Positions 11,225 to 24,300 of a DNA stretch of 52,768 nt are shown here, piece after piece. This DNA comes from Nemertoderma westbladi (taxonomy: Eukaryota; Xenacoelomorpha; Nemertodermatida; Nemertodermatidae). Numbering within the stretch: position 1 is the first letter of the stretch; each line of letters opens with the position of its first letter. The stretch spans positions 1 through 52,768 of the forward strand of contig JAUCBJ010005791.1 of NCBI GenBank assembly GCA_032718475.1, read 5' to 3'. The translations under genes and the position numbers were made by a program. Below the pieces are notes generated by a model. The model did not search any database and was not told the origin of the DNA. It saw only the letters and a program-made list of their open reading frames with translations.

Positions 11225-11472
11225 ATATTTGTAAGCATAAAATAATAAATATAATATTAATTTTAAATAAAACAGATCGACCTCAGAAAAAAACTATTTT
11301 ACTTTATTATATGAATTTGAATTTAATATTGAATATGAATTTGATTATAGGCCTACTTTGTTTGTTACTATTTTACTTTTTTTACTACTATATTTTTTCT
11401 GAGGTCGATCTAGGTTTATTTATAATAATATTTAAAATTAATATTATATTTATTATTTTATTCTTACAGCAC
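11225..11472. mobile_element. MITE-like foldback with AT-rich arms
   Basis: The left arm at about 11231-11292 and right arm at about 11392-11470 are inverted copies; both contain aataataaatataatatta and the block gatcgacctcag. The loop is AT-rich with no coding content. Confidence 0.75.
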
Positions 11473-11543
11473 AAATATATATTTATGTTGTATATATTAT
11501 TTACGCCCAGATTTCTTCTCGACAATTATTACTAATAACGTAG

Positions 11544-11765
11544 GCTAGCTTCCGGCTTCCGTTGCTTCCAGGCCATCTTAGCTTCCGGCTTCCGTAGCTT
11601 CCGGCTTCCGTAGCTTCCAGGCCATCTTAGCTTCCGGCTTCCGTTGCTTCCAGGCCATCTTAGCTTCCGGCTTCCGTAGCTTCCGGCTTCCGGCTTCCGT
11701 AGCTTCCGGCATCCGTAGCTTCCAGGCCATCTTAGCTTCCGGCTTCCGTTGCTTCCAGGCCATCC
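11544..11765. repeat. CTTCCGG minisatellite
   Basis: Alternating blocks of gcttccggcttccgta and gcttccaggccatctta form an irregular tandem array of about 220 bases, 440 bases upstream of the P4HA start codon. The antisense frames rich in Arg-Lys-Pro-Glu-Ala are by-products. Confidence 0.9.
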
Positions 11766-12208
11766 TTTTTTCATCATCATTTTTGTCGTTCTCGTGTTAA
11801 CTAAATTTCGATTTATTTTAAGTAAATAATTATTTAGAATCTTTAATATTTTATTAAATCCTGATATCTTCGTGGTATGTATATTTGCGTAACGTCCTTT
11901 TGCGCTTTTGGGTAAGATCCGTGGGTTATAAGCTCATGTAGTTGGACGAATTGCAGTAATACAAACATCATTACCGTGGCAACAATGATGACTCGATAAT
12001 TTTTACTGTGTAGTGGATGTGCCTAGAGTGTGGGAAAATTTTTTTAATGAAAAATTATTAAAATTAAAAATTTTTAATTTCTTTTTGACGTTGTTACGGC
12101 AGACTCCAACCAATTAGATGAAACATCCGTTCCATCCCTATAGTTGTCAGTAACAACTGGATTACAACAAAAAGTACAAAATCAACTAAATACAAGTAAA
12201 CGTTCGTA

Positions 12209-12345
12209 ATGGATATGTTACCAGGTATATTGTTATTGTTGGGATTAACTAGTTTATCGAGAGCTCATTATTCAGGGTCTTCTAGGGATGCCTTGAATTT
12301 GGCGAAAATAGAATCGGAATTGGTAGAAATATGGAATTCTCACAG
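12209..12345 (+). CDS. P4HA: P4HA exon 1
   Basis: Start codon, hydrophobic signal peptide (cleavage likely after Ala19) and the first residues of the N-terminal region. The donor is gtaagg and the intron phase is 2. The Gypsy element lies in the following intron. Confidence 0.9.
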
Positions 12346-15300
12346 GTAAGGAAATGTAAAAGTGCAGAACTCTTACATGTAATAATAAGTGAAATATGGA
12401 ACATTTACACTTTTAACTATGTAAAAAAAGTAAATACCCGTACTGTATTATAGTAAAGTAATTAATTATTAGGGATACTGTAGCGACCCTGGAACTAGAA
12501 CGTTAGCTGATAGGTTTCCCAGCTAAGGATGCTGGATATGTTGCTAGGCAACACAACAAAACAATGATTCTTATAGCTAGCTAGATCACTACACTTTGTA
12601 CTGAAAGACGCGTATATGTATTAATACTTTTATTACGTATTATTTTAATGATCAAAAGATAATAATACACTAAACTTAGCTCACGCTAAACTGGTGACCC
12701 AGACGCCGAACTCATTTTACCAAGCAAAAACACACGCGATGGATCAAAACGACATTCAGCTACTAGCTCAGGCCATCAAAAACCTAACGACGCCTGTCAC
12801 TGATCCATCTCCTGCACCAGTAATTTCGTCCGTTTCTGTCAAACTCCCTGTGTTCTGGACAGCCGAACCAGAAGTTTGGTTTGCTCAAGTGGAGGCGCAG
12901 TTTGACACGAGAACACCCCCGATTACTGTCGACAAGACAAAGTTTAATTACATCGTTGCAGCTCTGGACAATGCCACTGCTAAAGAAGTTAGATCAATTA
13001 TCCTCAGCCCTCCAATTGATGATCGCTATGAAACTCTGAAGACAGCCCTCATCAAAACCTTTGGTAAATCTCAAGCGGCCAAAGACAATGAATTACTGTC
13101 ATTATCTGGTCTTGGGGATCGTACACCATCGGGACTGCTTCGACACATGCGTTCTCTCAATGGCAACCCTGAGACAATATTCCGTGCTCTTTTCCTGGCT
13201 CAAATGCCTATCGAAGTGCGCCGTATCCTGGCTGGTTCCAAAACGTCGGAGCTTGACCAACTGGCAATAGAGGCAGATAACATTATTGAAGCTTCAGGCA
13301 ATAATTTCGGCCACCCAGGCATCAACTCTACACATTCCGCGCCGCCTCCTTCAAAGCAAAGAACAAAAGCCCGGAATGAACTTTGTTATTTCCACAATAG
13401 ATTTGGAGAAAATGCCCGTAAATGCAACCATGATGGTTGCATCCTCCGTCACCTTGTACCGAATGCAGCCACCCCAATCCGGCCCAAGTTTTTAACCTCG
13501 GGAAACTCCCAGGCCGGCCGCTAGACGTCTCCACGGTCGGCCTTGATCAAATGACGATGAGAAAAACAATGATGGTCAGTGACCGCCGCTCTGGTCGCAA
13601 CTTCCTAGTCGACTGCGGTGCAGATTACTCAGTCTACCCTGCCTCTGCCCACGACAAACGGTTCAACTCGTGTACTGAGTCTCTCATAGCCGCTAATGAC
13701 ACCATCATCCGCACTTGGGGTACACGAAACATCCCTCTTCTCCTAGGTCGTCGATCATTCACCCACGAGTTTCGTCTCGCTGATGTTTCTCGACCCATAC
13801 TCGGTGCCGATTTTTTCGCAGATAACCATTTAGCTATCGACATGGCTGGGCGCCGCCTCCTAGACATGGAGCTGCTTTCCACGATCCCATCACGGGAATC
13901 CACTGTTCAAGCCTCCATTTCCGGCATTCATGCCCCATCTGAGAGCACCTTTGACAAGATTATAGACGAGTACCCTGATCTCCTTATTCCTCGTTTCTTT
14001 GCTGAAGCCTCCAATAAACATGGCGTGGAGCACCACATTCTCACAAAGGAGGGACCACCTCTCCACGCTCGTGCACGACGCCTCGATGCAGACAAGTTAG
14101 CCATCGCCAAGGCAGAATTTGCCAAAATGGAGGAACTCGGAATTATTCGCCGATCTAATTCACCTTGGTCCTCTCCCCTCCATATCGCCCCCAAACCTGG
14201 TGGTGGCTGGCGCCCATGTGGAGACTTCCGCCGGCTCAACGATGTCACCATAGATGATCGTTATCCACTACCCCACATCCATGACTTTAATGCTAGCCTC
14301 GAGAACATGAGGATTTTCTCAAAGATCGACTTGGTGCGAGGTTTTCACCACATACCTGTACACGCCAGTGATATACCGAAAACTGCCATTATAACACCAT
14401 TTGGGCTATTCGAGTTCCTACGAATGCCATTCGGTCTTAAGAATGCAGCGCAAGCCTTTCAGCGTCTTATGGATGGTATCCTTCATGGTGTCCCCTTTGC
14501 TTTTGTATATCTCGATGACATCCTCGTTGCTAGCGCCACTTCAGAGGAACATGTCAACCACTTACAGCAGGTATTCCGCCTCCTCCTGGACAATGGGATG
14601 GTAGTTAACAGAGGTTAATGTGTGTTCGGTGTATCAGAACTAACATACCTTGGCCACAGCGTCAGTGCTTCTGGTATCGCTCCGCTTCCCTCTAAAGTTG
14701 CAGCTATCATCGAATACCCAACCCCCAAGTCAAAACTCGCCCTACAACGTTTCCTTGGCATGATAAACTACTATCACCGTTTTATGCCACGTATTGCCGC
14801 CACCCTCGCAGCTCTCCATGATGCCACTAAGGGAAAGGGGAAAGACATCACTTGGACCACCGAATGTCAGTCCGCCTTTGAAGCTGCTAAGGCAACGCTA
14901 GCATCTGCAACTCTTCTCGTACACCCTAGTTCTGCGAGTGAGATGAGGATCAGCACCGATGCATCAGATATCGCAGTCGGAGCCCAAATTGAACAGCTAA
15001 ACTCTGTTTCTGATACATGGCTACCCCTGGCGTTTTTCTCCAGGAAACTCACCACTGCTGAGTCAAAATACAGTACCTTCGACCGTGAACTGTTGGCGAT
15101 ATTCACCTCAGTCAAACACTTCCAACACTTTATTGAAGGCCGGAAGTTCCATATCCTAACCGACCACAAGCCTTTGACTTTCGCCCTTTCTACATCCACC
15201 GACAGATCACCACGACAAACTCGTCAACTGTCATACATATCAGAGTTTACCACCGATGTTCGCCATATCAATGGTTCTGATAATGTGGTTGCTGATGCAC

Positions 15301-18300
15301 TTTCTCGGGCAGTCAGTCCAACAATCTCTGCGATTCATGTTCCTACTATCGATTACCGCCAATTGGCAGCTGACCAGGTTTCTTCCAATGAAATCGCTTC
15401 CTATCGGACAGCTATATCTGGACTCAACCTCAAAGATGTTTCTTTCGGCGATTATACCGTCCTGTGCGACATCTCTACAGGCAGCAATCGTCCCATAGTG
15501 CCAGCTTCATGGACTAAGCACATTTTCAACACAATTCACAATCTGGCACATACTGGTTGCCGCCCAACGCAACGCGCCATATCATCCAGGTTTGTTTGGC
15601 ACAAATTAAAATCTGATGTCAGAAGATGGTGCCGAGAGTGCCATCCGTGCCAGGCATCAAAAGTGCAACGTCATGTACATGCCCCACTTACACATCGGCC
15701 ACGACCCGACCAACGGTTTGCCAGTCTCCATGTTGACCTTGTGGGACCCCTTCCTGAATCAGAAGGCAATTCGTATCTGTTTACCATCATAGACCGCTTC
15801 ACTCGCTGGCCAGAGGCAATTCCTCTGCAGAACGCCACCACTGAGTCCTGTGCCCGTGCACTCATTAGGCACTGGATTGCTCGGTTTGGTGTTCCCATCG
15901 ACATTGTCTCAGATCGCGGCTCCCAATTCACTTCGCACTTGTGGTCGAAGCTACATCAACTACTAGGCATCTCTGCCTCGTCCACTACAGCCTACCACCC
16001 TCAAGCTAACGGTATTGTAGAACGGATGCACCGTCAACTTAAAGCTGCCCTAAAGGCTCGCCTCAACAACCCAAACTGGATGGATGAGTTACCCCTCGTT
16101 CTCCTCGGAATGCGGACTGCCTGGCGTGAAGACAGCGACTGCTCATCTGCCGACCTTGTTTACGGCACAGCTCTACACCTCCCAGGGGAATGTCTACAGC
16201 GCAGATCTCCTACTGACTGTCCGGATAATCTGCTACGTCTTCAAACTGCAATGCATTCCGCACTCCCTCCGCCTTTCAACTATCATGGCCAACGACATGA
16301 ACACTTTCCAAACCACTTATCATCAACTGGATTCGTTTATGTCCGAGTAGACAAACACCACGGACCCCTGGAGCGGCCCTATTCAGGTCCATTCAAAGTC
16401 TTGAAGGCGGGTGATAAATGTTTCTTACTCGACATCAATGGTAAACAAGACTCCATCTCTGTTGACAGACTCAAAGTAGCATATAAATCGCAGTTGTCAA
16501 CCACAGCTCCAAATCCACCCGCGCTAAAATCTACACCCACACCCACAAACCACTCACCGGAGCCAACCCCAGCAACATTGGAAAAAGTTTCACATTCAGG
16601 CCGTATAATAAAGCCCCCGAACTATTATGGTTTCCAGGCATCATCGCTTCAGTCAGTTCACTGCCCTCCGCTGGGGGGAGCCATGTAGCGACCCTGGAAC
16701 TAGAACGTTAGCTGATAGTTTCCCAGCTAAGGATGCTGGATATGTTGCTAGGCAACACAACAAAACAATGATTCTTATAGCTAGCTAGATCACTACACTT
16801 TGTACTGAAAGACGCGTATATGTATTAATACTTTTATTACGTATTATTTTAATGATCAAAAGATAATAATACACTAAACTTAGCTCACGCTAAAATACTT
16901 AACTATACAGTACTTTCAACTAAAAGCTGGTTTTTATGACAGCAGAGTGGATTTTATGAGTAATATTTTTTCTTCAAAACGAAAAATATAATATTTGGCA
17001 ATATTACAATAAATTATATATTGTTACATTTTGTGTTCGTCTCATTTACCTTTAGGAGACACACTCGAAAACTTTCAGCAACCCTGGACGAAGTAATTAC
17101 ACAAAGTACCGAGACTGGCGTACGGAGTGGTTTCCATAACAACCGGTAAGTAACGGGTTTTACACAATACAGTTAGTATAAATTCGTTATTTATCACTGG
17201 TACCGTAGTAATTCGCCGTCGATTTATGCACGCAATTTAAGCACTAACAATTTTTTTCAGTAAATTATCTCTAAGCGATGTCAGTAAGGATCACGAGATG
17301 GCGTTGTTATACAACGGAAGTTTGACAGACTACTGGAATCATCCAATCAGATTGTTTAAACTCGTGAGACGATTAGAAAATAAACCGTGGCCGCAGCTGC
17401 GTGCGGCTTTACAGAAACGCAGTGCTATTGGTAAGTCAACAATAATTTATTAATTTATATTATAGCCTAGGAAACACTATAAAACGCAGTTACTGTATGA
17501 GTATGAGTATGAAATTAATAAGTGAGAATTCATAATAGGCTTATATATTTTTTTTAACCTGAAAATTTTTTTCTGGTTTATAGATATTTTTGATGAATTA
17601 TCCGAATTTCACAAAAGTCATTTACCAGGATCCAAAGAGGTGGAGAAAGCCGCTTTTGTGATAATGCGAATAAATGAAGTTTACGATATACCAATAAAGC
17701 AACTAGCAGACGGGACTGTAGCTGATGAATCAGGGACTGAGAGTTTATCAGGTAAGTAGTAGGCCTACCTACGGTCGCGGTAAACGATACCTTGCTGGTT
17801 AAATCCGTTGACTTTCATTCACATCTCTCGAAAGAAAACTTTTACTGTGCTTCTAATAAGCGACTATCGGATGCGATTTTCACTTGTCAATCAGCAGGTG
17901 AGAGACTACATAACATGTACTGAAGGTGTTGTTAAGAAAAACCGAATGGGACGTGATAGGCCTACTGTAAGTAGATTAGGGAATATAAATCATTTAAAAG
18001 CAAACTAGAGTCTTTATTTTTCAGCTGATGACCTCTGAGCCTTTATTTTTCAGCTGATGACCTCTATCATGTGGCGTTGGCAGCTCAAGACAGGGAATTT
18101 TACCACAAAGAAATCCAATGGCTTAAAGAAGCACTACGCAAACAAATGATCGAAGATGAATTGGACGAAGCCACTATTGATATAAAGATACTATATGATT
18201 ATCTTCAGTACAGCTACTTACAGAACGGTCAAAATAAGGAAGGGATATATTATGCGAGTTTACTTCTAAATATCGGTAAGACAATTAATGAGTATTAATA

Positions 18301-21300
18301 TTAATAACACACAATCATTGTATATTGATATTTATTTACTGTACAGTATAACTACCGTAGATACAGTTTTACATATTTATAATAAATAAATTATGATTAT
18401 GTCTGCTATAATCTAGGCATATTTAGACCAATTTGTTTCTGGAGGTTTTGTTTTCCGTTTACATTTTAGTATTTTGCTAATAACGTTGGCAATTTTTGGT
18501 GAAATTGAAATTAAATATATAGATTACATTCCAAAATCGAAAAATAAAGCCGACTGAGGTGGCTAAGTATTGCCAAATAGACTATTTTTAATGGCTTGTT
18601 GTATTGAAATAGCTCAGAAATTGAGAAATCTGGCTTTGCTCCAGCAGTAAGAAAAATTGTCAAATTTCGTAGCATACTGAATGATTGAAATTTGAAAAAA
18701 AATAATAGGGGGGGGGGGGGGGGGGGGTCCTTGCTTAAAATGGTTGTTGTTGCATTAAGGAAGATGGTGTTTATTATTTCGGTGGATATTAATAACAAGA
18801 TTGCGGATATTAATAAAGAAACAATCGATGCCATGATATGCCGGAGCTGCTCACTGCACCGCACAGGATCACGTAGACCTATCCGGATATTCATCCGTGG
18901 CGAATTGGCTGAAGGAGCCAAGCCCCAAAATCACCACTACTACTACTACTAGGTCGAGCGAACTCGGACAGTGGAAATGAGATCCTTCCAGGCTTCCCGA
19001 TTCTTCATAGTTGTCGCAATTTCGTTTCTCCCAAGTTCAGTATCCCTTTCAAGTTGATCTATATATGTTATGGCCGGTCATCCACGACTACGCTTTCCAT
19101 GAGTTGGTTGCCAGAGAAGTAGATCTGGTATGACCTCGTCTTTACTTCGCAAGCAGTGCCCACTGAATCTTAATCTGCGTTCACGGAGGGTGGTTGATAC
19201 AGGTGGTATTGTACCATAAAGCTCGGCGTTTGTCATGTGTTGTCTCCAGCTGATGTTTAGGGCTGCCCTTAGTAGTCTTGTGTAGCAACCATCAATTCGT
19301 TGTTCAAGTGATTTAGTCAGTGTCCAGGTCTCACCCCCATATAAAAATACACTTTCCACTGTGGCTCGAAAGAACTTAGTCTTCAGGTGCCTGGAGAGCT
19401 CTGATTTCCAGATGGTATCCATTTTTGATAGAGCTACCCAAGCCTTTGCTTTCCTAACTTCTATGTCCTTTTTGCTACTCTCTATCCATGATCCAAGGTA
19501 CTGGAAGTCATCGACCTTCCTTAGTTGATTATTATCAATGGTTGTCAAGTTTCCATCAACATTAAAGGTCATGAATTCGGTCTTTGTAGCATTTATATGC
19601 AATCCAACCTCCTTAGCAGCCCTCTCCACTTTATTTAGTAGAAGCTGTGGATCTGCTAGGGTATTAGAGAGCAGGGCGATGTCATCCGCAAAGTCGGTGT
19701 CTGTGACTGTAGATGCCGGATATCTACTACTTCTGCGTTCTTGAAGTGTGAATCCCAGATCTTCACCCTTTGTGGCCGTCCTCATTGCGTACTCCAGCAC
19801 AATTACAAATAGTAATGGTGCTAATGTGTCACCTTGCAGTACGCCAGCCAGGATTGAGAAAAACTCAGTTTCACCATCTGGTGTGAGTACCTGTGCTTCT
19901 GTGTCACAATATAACAATCCAATGCCAGCAACAATTACTTCTGGTATTCCATAAGCTCTTAGGATTTCAAGCATTTTACCTCTATGGATGGAGTCGAATG
20001 CCTTCTTGAAGTCCACAAAAGTCATGACTGCGGGGAGATTCTTTGACTTAATTCCTTCAATCAGTCTCCGTAGTGCAAGTATCTGAGCTATTGTTGATCT
20101 ACTTGGTCGAAATCCGTTTTGGCTCTTACGCAGTAGTTTCTCTATGTGAGGCCTAATCCTATATAGAATCATTTTATTGTATATTTTGGCAGCTACCACA
20201 AGCAGACAGATCCCACGATAGTTTGTTGGTATGCCGAGGTCTCCTTTCTTGGGGAGAGGCTTTAGTTTACCTTTAGTCCAAATTGGTGGTGGCTTTTCCC
20301 CTTTTAACATTAACTTTCTGTTTAGCACTCCGGTTTTCCATACCTCCGCTGAGATTTCATCTAATCCACTCGCTTTATTATTGGACATGCTTTTAATGCT
20401 TCTTTGGAGATCGGCAGGTGTGAAGTCCCCTGTTTCTATAGGTAGTGTCTTGTCATATATTTTCCTTGTAGGGCTGACCTCGATGTTTGGTGGCTGCCCA
20501 AGCAAGTTGCTGAAGTGATTTTTCCACTTCCCAACACGTTCTTCAGGACTATCGGCTTTGAGGCGCCCCTTTGCACAACTTTTCCGACCAGATACCTCAT
20601 TTACAGTTTGCCAGGTATGTCTTGATTGTTGCTGTATATGAGTAGTTGTAATTGCTTCAGTTTTATCCTGTATGTACTTTTCCTAGCTGATGTTGTAGGC
20701 CAATTTAAGATCGTCCTTAGCTTTCTCAACCTTGTTAATGTTTTCGGTTGTTGGTTGTTCAGTTTTAACTTTGTAGGCTATCTTAAGATCTTCTCTCTTA
20801 CAAGTAACCTCAGAGTTTTGCCATGGCACATACTGTTTTCGTTTGGGTTTCTGGGGGATATGCCTCTTAGCTGATTCCTTGTGGGCTGTTATTATATTCT
20901 GGTATATTGAATTGGTGGATTGCTCTTCATCCATTGACTGAAGTGCTTCAAAGCGGTTTTGAACTTCTACTGTATAAGCATCCATTACAGCATTGTCAGT
21001 TCTGAGTTTCTCCCAGTCATATTTGATTTGCTTGCTTGTCCTGGGTTTGCTGGCTCTCAAACTGAGTCTGATCTCTGCAGTCACAATTCTGTGGTCCGAA
21101 CCAATTAGGTTGAACGAGCTGTATGCCTCGCAGTTGATCATGCTGTTTCTCCACTTTTTGTTTATAAGGATGTAATCCAGTTGTGCTTTGGTTCCATTAG
21201 GGTATTGAAAGGTCCATAGCTTCACCTTACTCTTTTCGAATGTGTTGTTTGTTGGTATCAATTCACATTCTTCCATTAGGTCTAAAAGTAAGTACCCATT

Positions 21301-24300
21301 TCTGTTAGAACTGGTGTTATAGGTGTAACCCTTGATGTCTTCTGGGCCAATTTGGGCATTCAGGTCACTAGCAATGACTTTAACATTGTGTTTCGGAATG
21401 TCCTTTATAAGTCCAGTTAGTTCTTCATAAAACTTGACTGCTTGTTCTTGCTCTGAGGCATTGGTTGGACTGTAGCAACATATAACTGTTGCCTTGGGAT
21501 TCCCATCAAATGTTGCGATCATAACCCTGGAATTTATAGATAGAATTTATAGCAAATGAGCTTAACAGAATTCCTACTCCACCAATTGATGCATTGGCCG
21601 AGTTTCTTACTGCTGAGCTTGTTACTAACGTCCATCCATTTCCAATGTCATTGTACTTCATGGCAGTAGTGTCTTCATGACAAATCCGATGTTCTTGGAT
21701 GCAGATGATGTCATATTACGATGTTATACTGTATTCCATTGCCAGAGCGAGCATGTCACCCTGTTTGGTATGTGCTTTCAGCGTGCGTGCGTGCGTTCAT
21801 TGTAGCAATCATTAGTGTCCTTTTACATTTCAACAGGTTGGTTCTTCTTTCTTCTCTGTCTTCTGTTCCAGTAGCCAATTTATCGACCCCAGCCTGGTGT
21901 ACCACTGAGGGACGCGGTCCTCCTTGACCCGGGCGACGACCGAGCCGGTATTTCTCCTGGAGGGTTCTCATACTCATATCTTTCAGTTGCGGGAGTAAAC
22001 CGCTTGCGGTCGCAACTCCTACAAGAGTCTTCGCAGTAGATCGCCGTTGGTTGATTACCTTCCGCCGACCTTGTCAGCATGTCTAGCCGTTGGTTGATTA
22101 CCTTCCACCTATCCTTGGCCTACAGCCCTGCTGCCGACTGTAGGGGTCCTTTTGTTACACCCTGAACCAAGTGTGCCTCCTGGGTAGGTTACCTAACACT
22201 GGTAGAGGAGCATCCAGTATAGACAGGGCGGGGCGTGTATCATCTCTAATGCACTACTAGGATCGGCATGCTGCATTGCAGCTGCATTTTTAAGAATGCT
22301 GTGCCGGCTTATCGACAAAATTGCACCGCCACAACTCGTCCCTATCACCCATGACATTTGCTAGATCATCCGCATCTTCAAGGCCAGTGTCCTTTAAGAT
22401 GCCTCTCAAGAAAGTCATGGGCTGTCCACCATGCTTATTCACTCCATGAGGCTGCCAAAGTACAAGATTATGCACTGGCTGGTCCTCACGGCGAAAGCAA
22501 TGTCCTGCAAAGCGGAGGCGATTTTGTTCTAGTGTCAAGCTTGGGGGAACCAATGAGACACCTCCAATGTTATATAGTGTCTGGTTGGAGATGTGTGCAT
22601 TGTACTTGACACAATGAACCCGGCGTAGCATTTTTGTGAATGTGCCATCCAGAGATTTGGTGTCCTCAGCAGTTAGAGCCCAGCATGGACTCCCATAGAG
22701 ACTCTAATGCAGATGCGTATCAAGCCTTTGACTTCAATGTTGCCCTAGGCGCTATAGCCCTCAATGACTTATTCAGTTGACGGGGCTAAACCAACCCACT
22801 CTTGATCAACTAAATAATGAATAGGCTATGCTTATCGGGCCTGCCCTACTGGGCTGACAGCTACAGGTAGTACCACATTACTGCCATAGTGGTAGCAGGA
22901 TCTGGGGACCTGACCTGACCTTCCATAAGTTCGCATATTTCCAATTGGGGTGTCGTTTCAGCCTATGGAAGCACGCCAGCTTTCCATACCTCTGCAGGGA
23001 TTCCTTCCACCCAACCCAAATACTTTAGTCAATATTTTTACTATTCAGATCCCAATAACGAACGGGCTGCTATCAACATTGAATTTGCCAAGAATAACCC
23101 AAATATGAAAAACTATTCCATTAGTGAACCTAGTCTTGGTCATCGTCTCTACAGACTCGGTTGCCAAGGTCACCCAGATTACTATAAACAAGTGGTTAGT
23201 AGTTTGTTACATCTTTATAAACAGCAGTATCACTAAAATATTCGTGGAATTTTGTTGTACATATCTGTCTGTATGCTTCCTATACTACTGCATCTGTCTG
23301 TATGCCTCCTATAATAGTATAGGCCCTACTACAGTATGTATAATAACATTTTATTTTATATTTATTGTGATTCAGCGATCTCTAGATTTCTAAAATAAAA
23401 TAATCATGGATGGGATCATTTTTAGCCCGGGAATAAATATATTTGCATGTTAATAAACAAAAAACAAAACTAATTTAGATACTGTAAATATATATTTAAT
23501 GTTACTATTATTAATTAACCAGCATTGCTGTAATTATTTGTTTTTTTTCTTCAAGTCTAACCGGGTTCGGAGATATCAGATATGCCGCTACAATAACAAG
23601 AATAGCAACCCAAGACTCATATTGAAGCCATTAAAAGAAGAATTAGTTCACCCAGAACCCACTCCCATAACAATATACCACGATTTACTGAATGACCGCG
23701 AGATAGAAACCATCAAAGAATTGGTAGCTAATAAAGTAAGTAAGATTGCGCGTATCGCATACAATAATACAGTAACTTTAGTTGTGAGATAAAAGTAGCG
23801 CTTTTCAGCATTCTCACCCTTTATCTTAACCCTATTAGTACCGGGCTATAAAATGTTGTACAAATACCGGGAGGGGGTCATATTGACCCCCCCCCTCTAA
23901 AATCTACAAATGTTTACGAAAATGTCTGATTTTTTGTTTGTACGTAGGTATCACTTGTCTGGATCCGACCGAAAAAAAAAATTTTCGAAAAAATGTACTG
24001 GGGTGGTTATATTGCAGCACCAAAATTACAAGTAGTGCACAATTTTCACCAAATTTGAAAGTTACATTTTCGGCTAATTATTTTTCAATACAGGTTTTCT
24101 GGGGTGTAAAATACATTGGAAAATATTAAAAAATGATATGATTACTATAAATGGCTGTTTAGTCCTCTCTGCGTAGGAAAAAAATGAAAAAAACAAGTAA
24201 CCAGCACTTTTCAGTTAGAACACAAAATTTTTAATTCACTTATACGATGCTATAAATTCACATTTTCAGGTTTTTGAGGGCGCTGATTCTAATGGAATAC

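Larger units (their letters stand above)
12479..16894 (+). mobile_element. Ty3/Gypsy LTR retrotransposon in P4HA intron 1
   Basis: A 4.4-kb element has LTRs of 212 and 211 bases that differ, as far as I can see, by a single-base indel. It is flanked by the 4-bp target duplication ATAC (12475-12478 and 16895-16898). A tggtgaccc primer-binding-like site follows the 5' LTR after one base, and a purine tract (tggggggag, 16672-16680) precedes the 3' LTR. The order gag, protease, reverse transcriptase, RNase H, integrase is that of Ty3/Gypsy. Near-identical LTRs mean recent insertion. It lies in the same orientation as P4HA and its LTR signals could affect the host transcript. Confidence 0.97.
18935..22200 (-). 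mobile_element. Non-LTR retrotransposon (LINE) in P4HA intron 5
   Basis: Minus-strand element. Its 3' end at about 18951 carries a (TAG)n tail and its coding part reaches to about 22080. It contains an APE-type endonuclease followed by reverse transcriptase without RNase H. The tail type and domain order recall RTE/Nimb-like elements, but the clade is not decided. Frameshifts or stops separate the endonuclease and reverse transcriptase frames, so it is an inactive copy. A 5'-truncated copy of the same family lies at 51418-51990 and a stub of its 3' end at 43517-43545. The 5' boundary near 22200 is approximate. Confidence 0.88.

Noticed and set aside
12694-12738. GTG upstream start for Gypsy gag
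   Set aside because: It lies inside the primer-binding-like site directly after the LTR; the ATG at 12739 is more plausible.
18025-18053. Upstream acceptor as the real start of P4HA exon 5
   Set aside because: It introduces an in-frame TGA after four codons.
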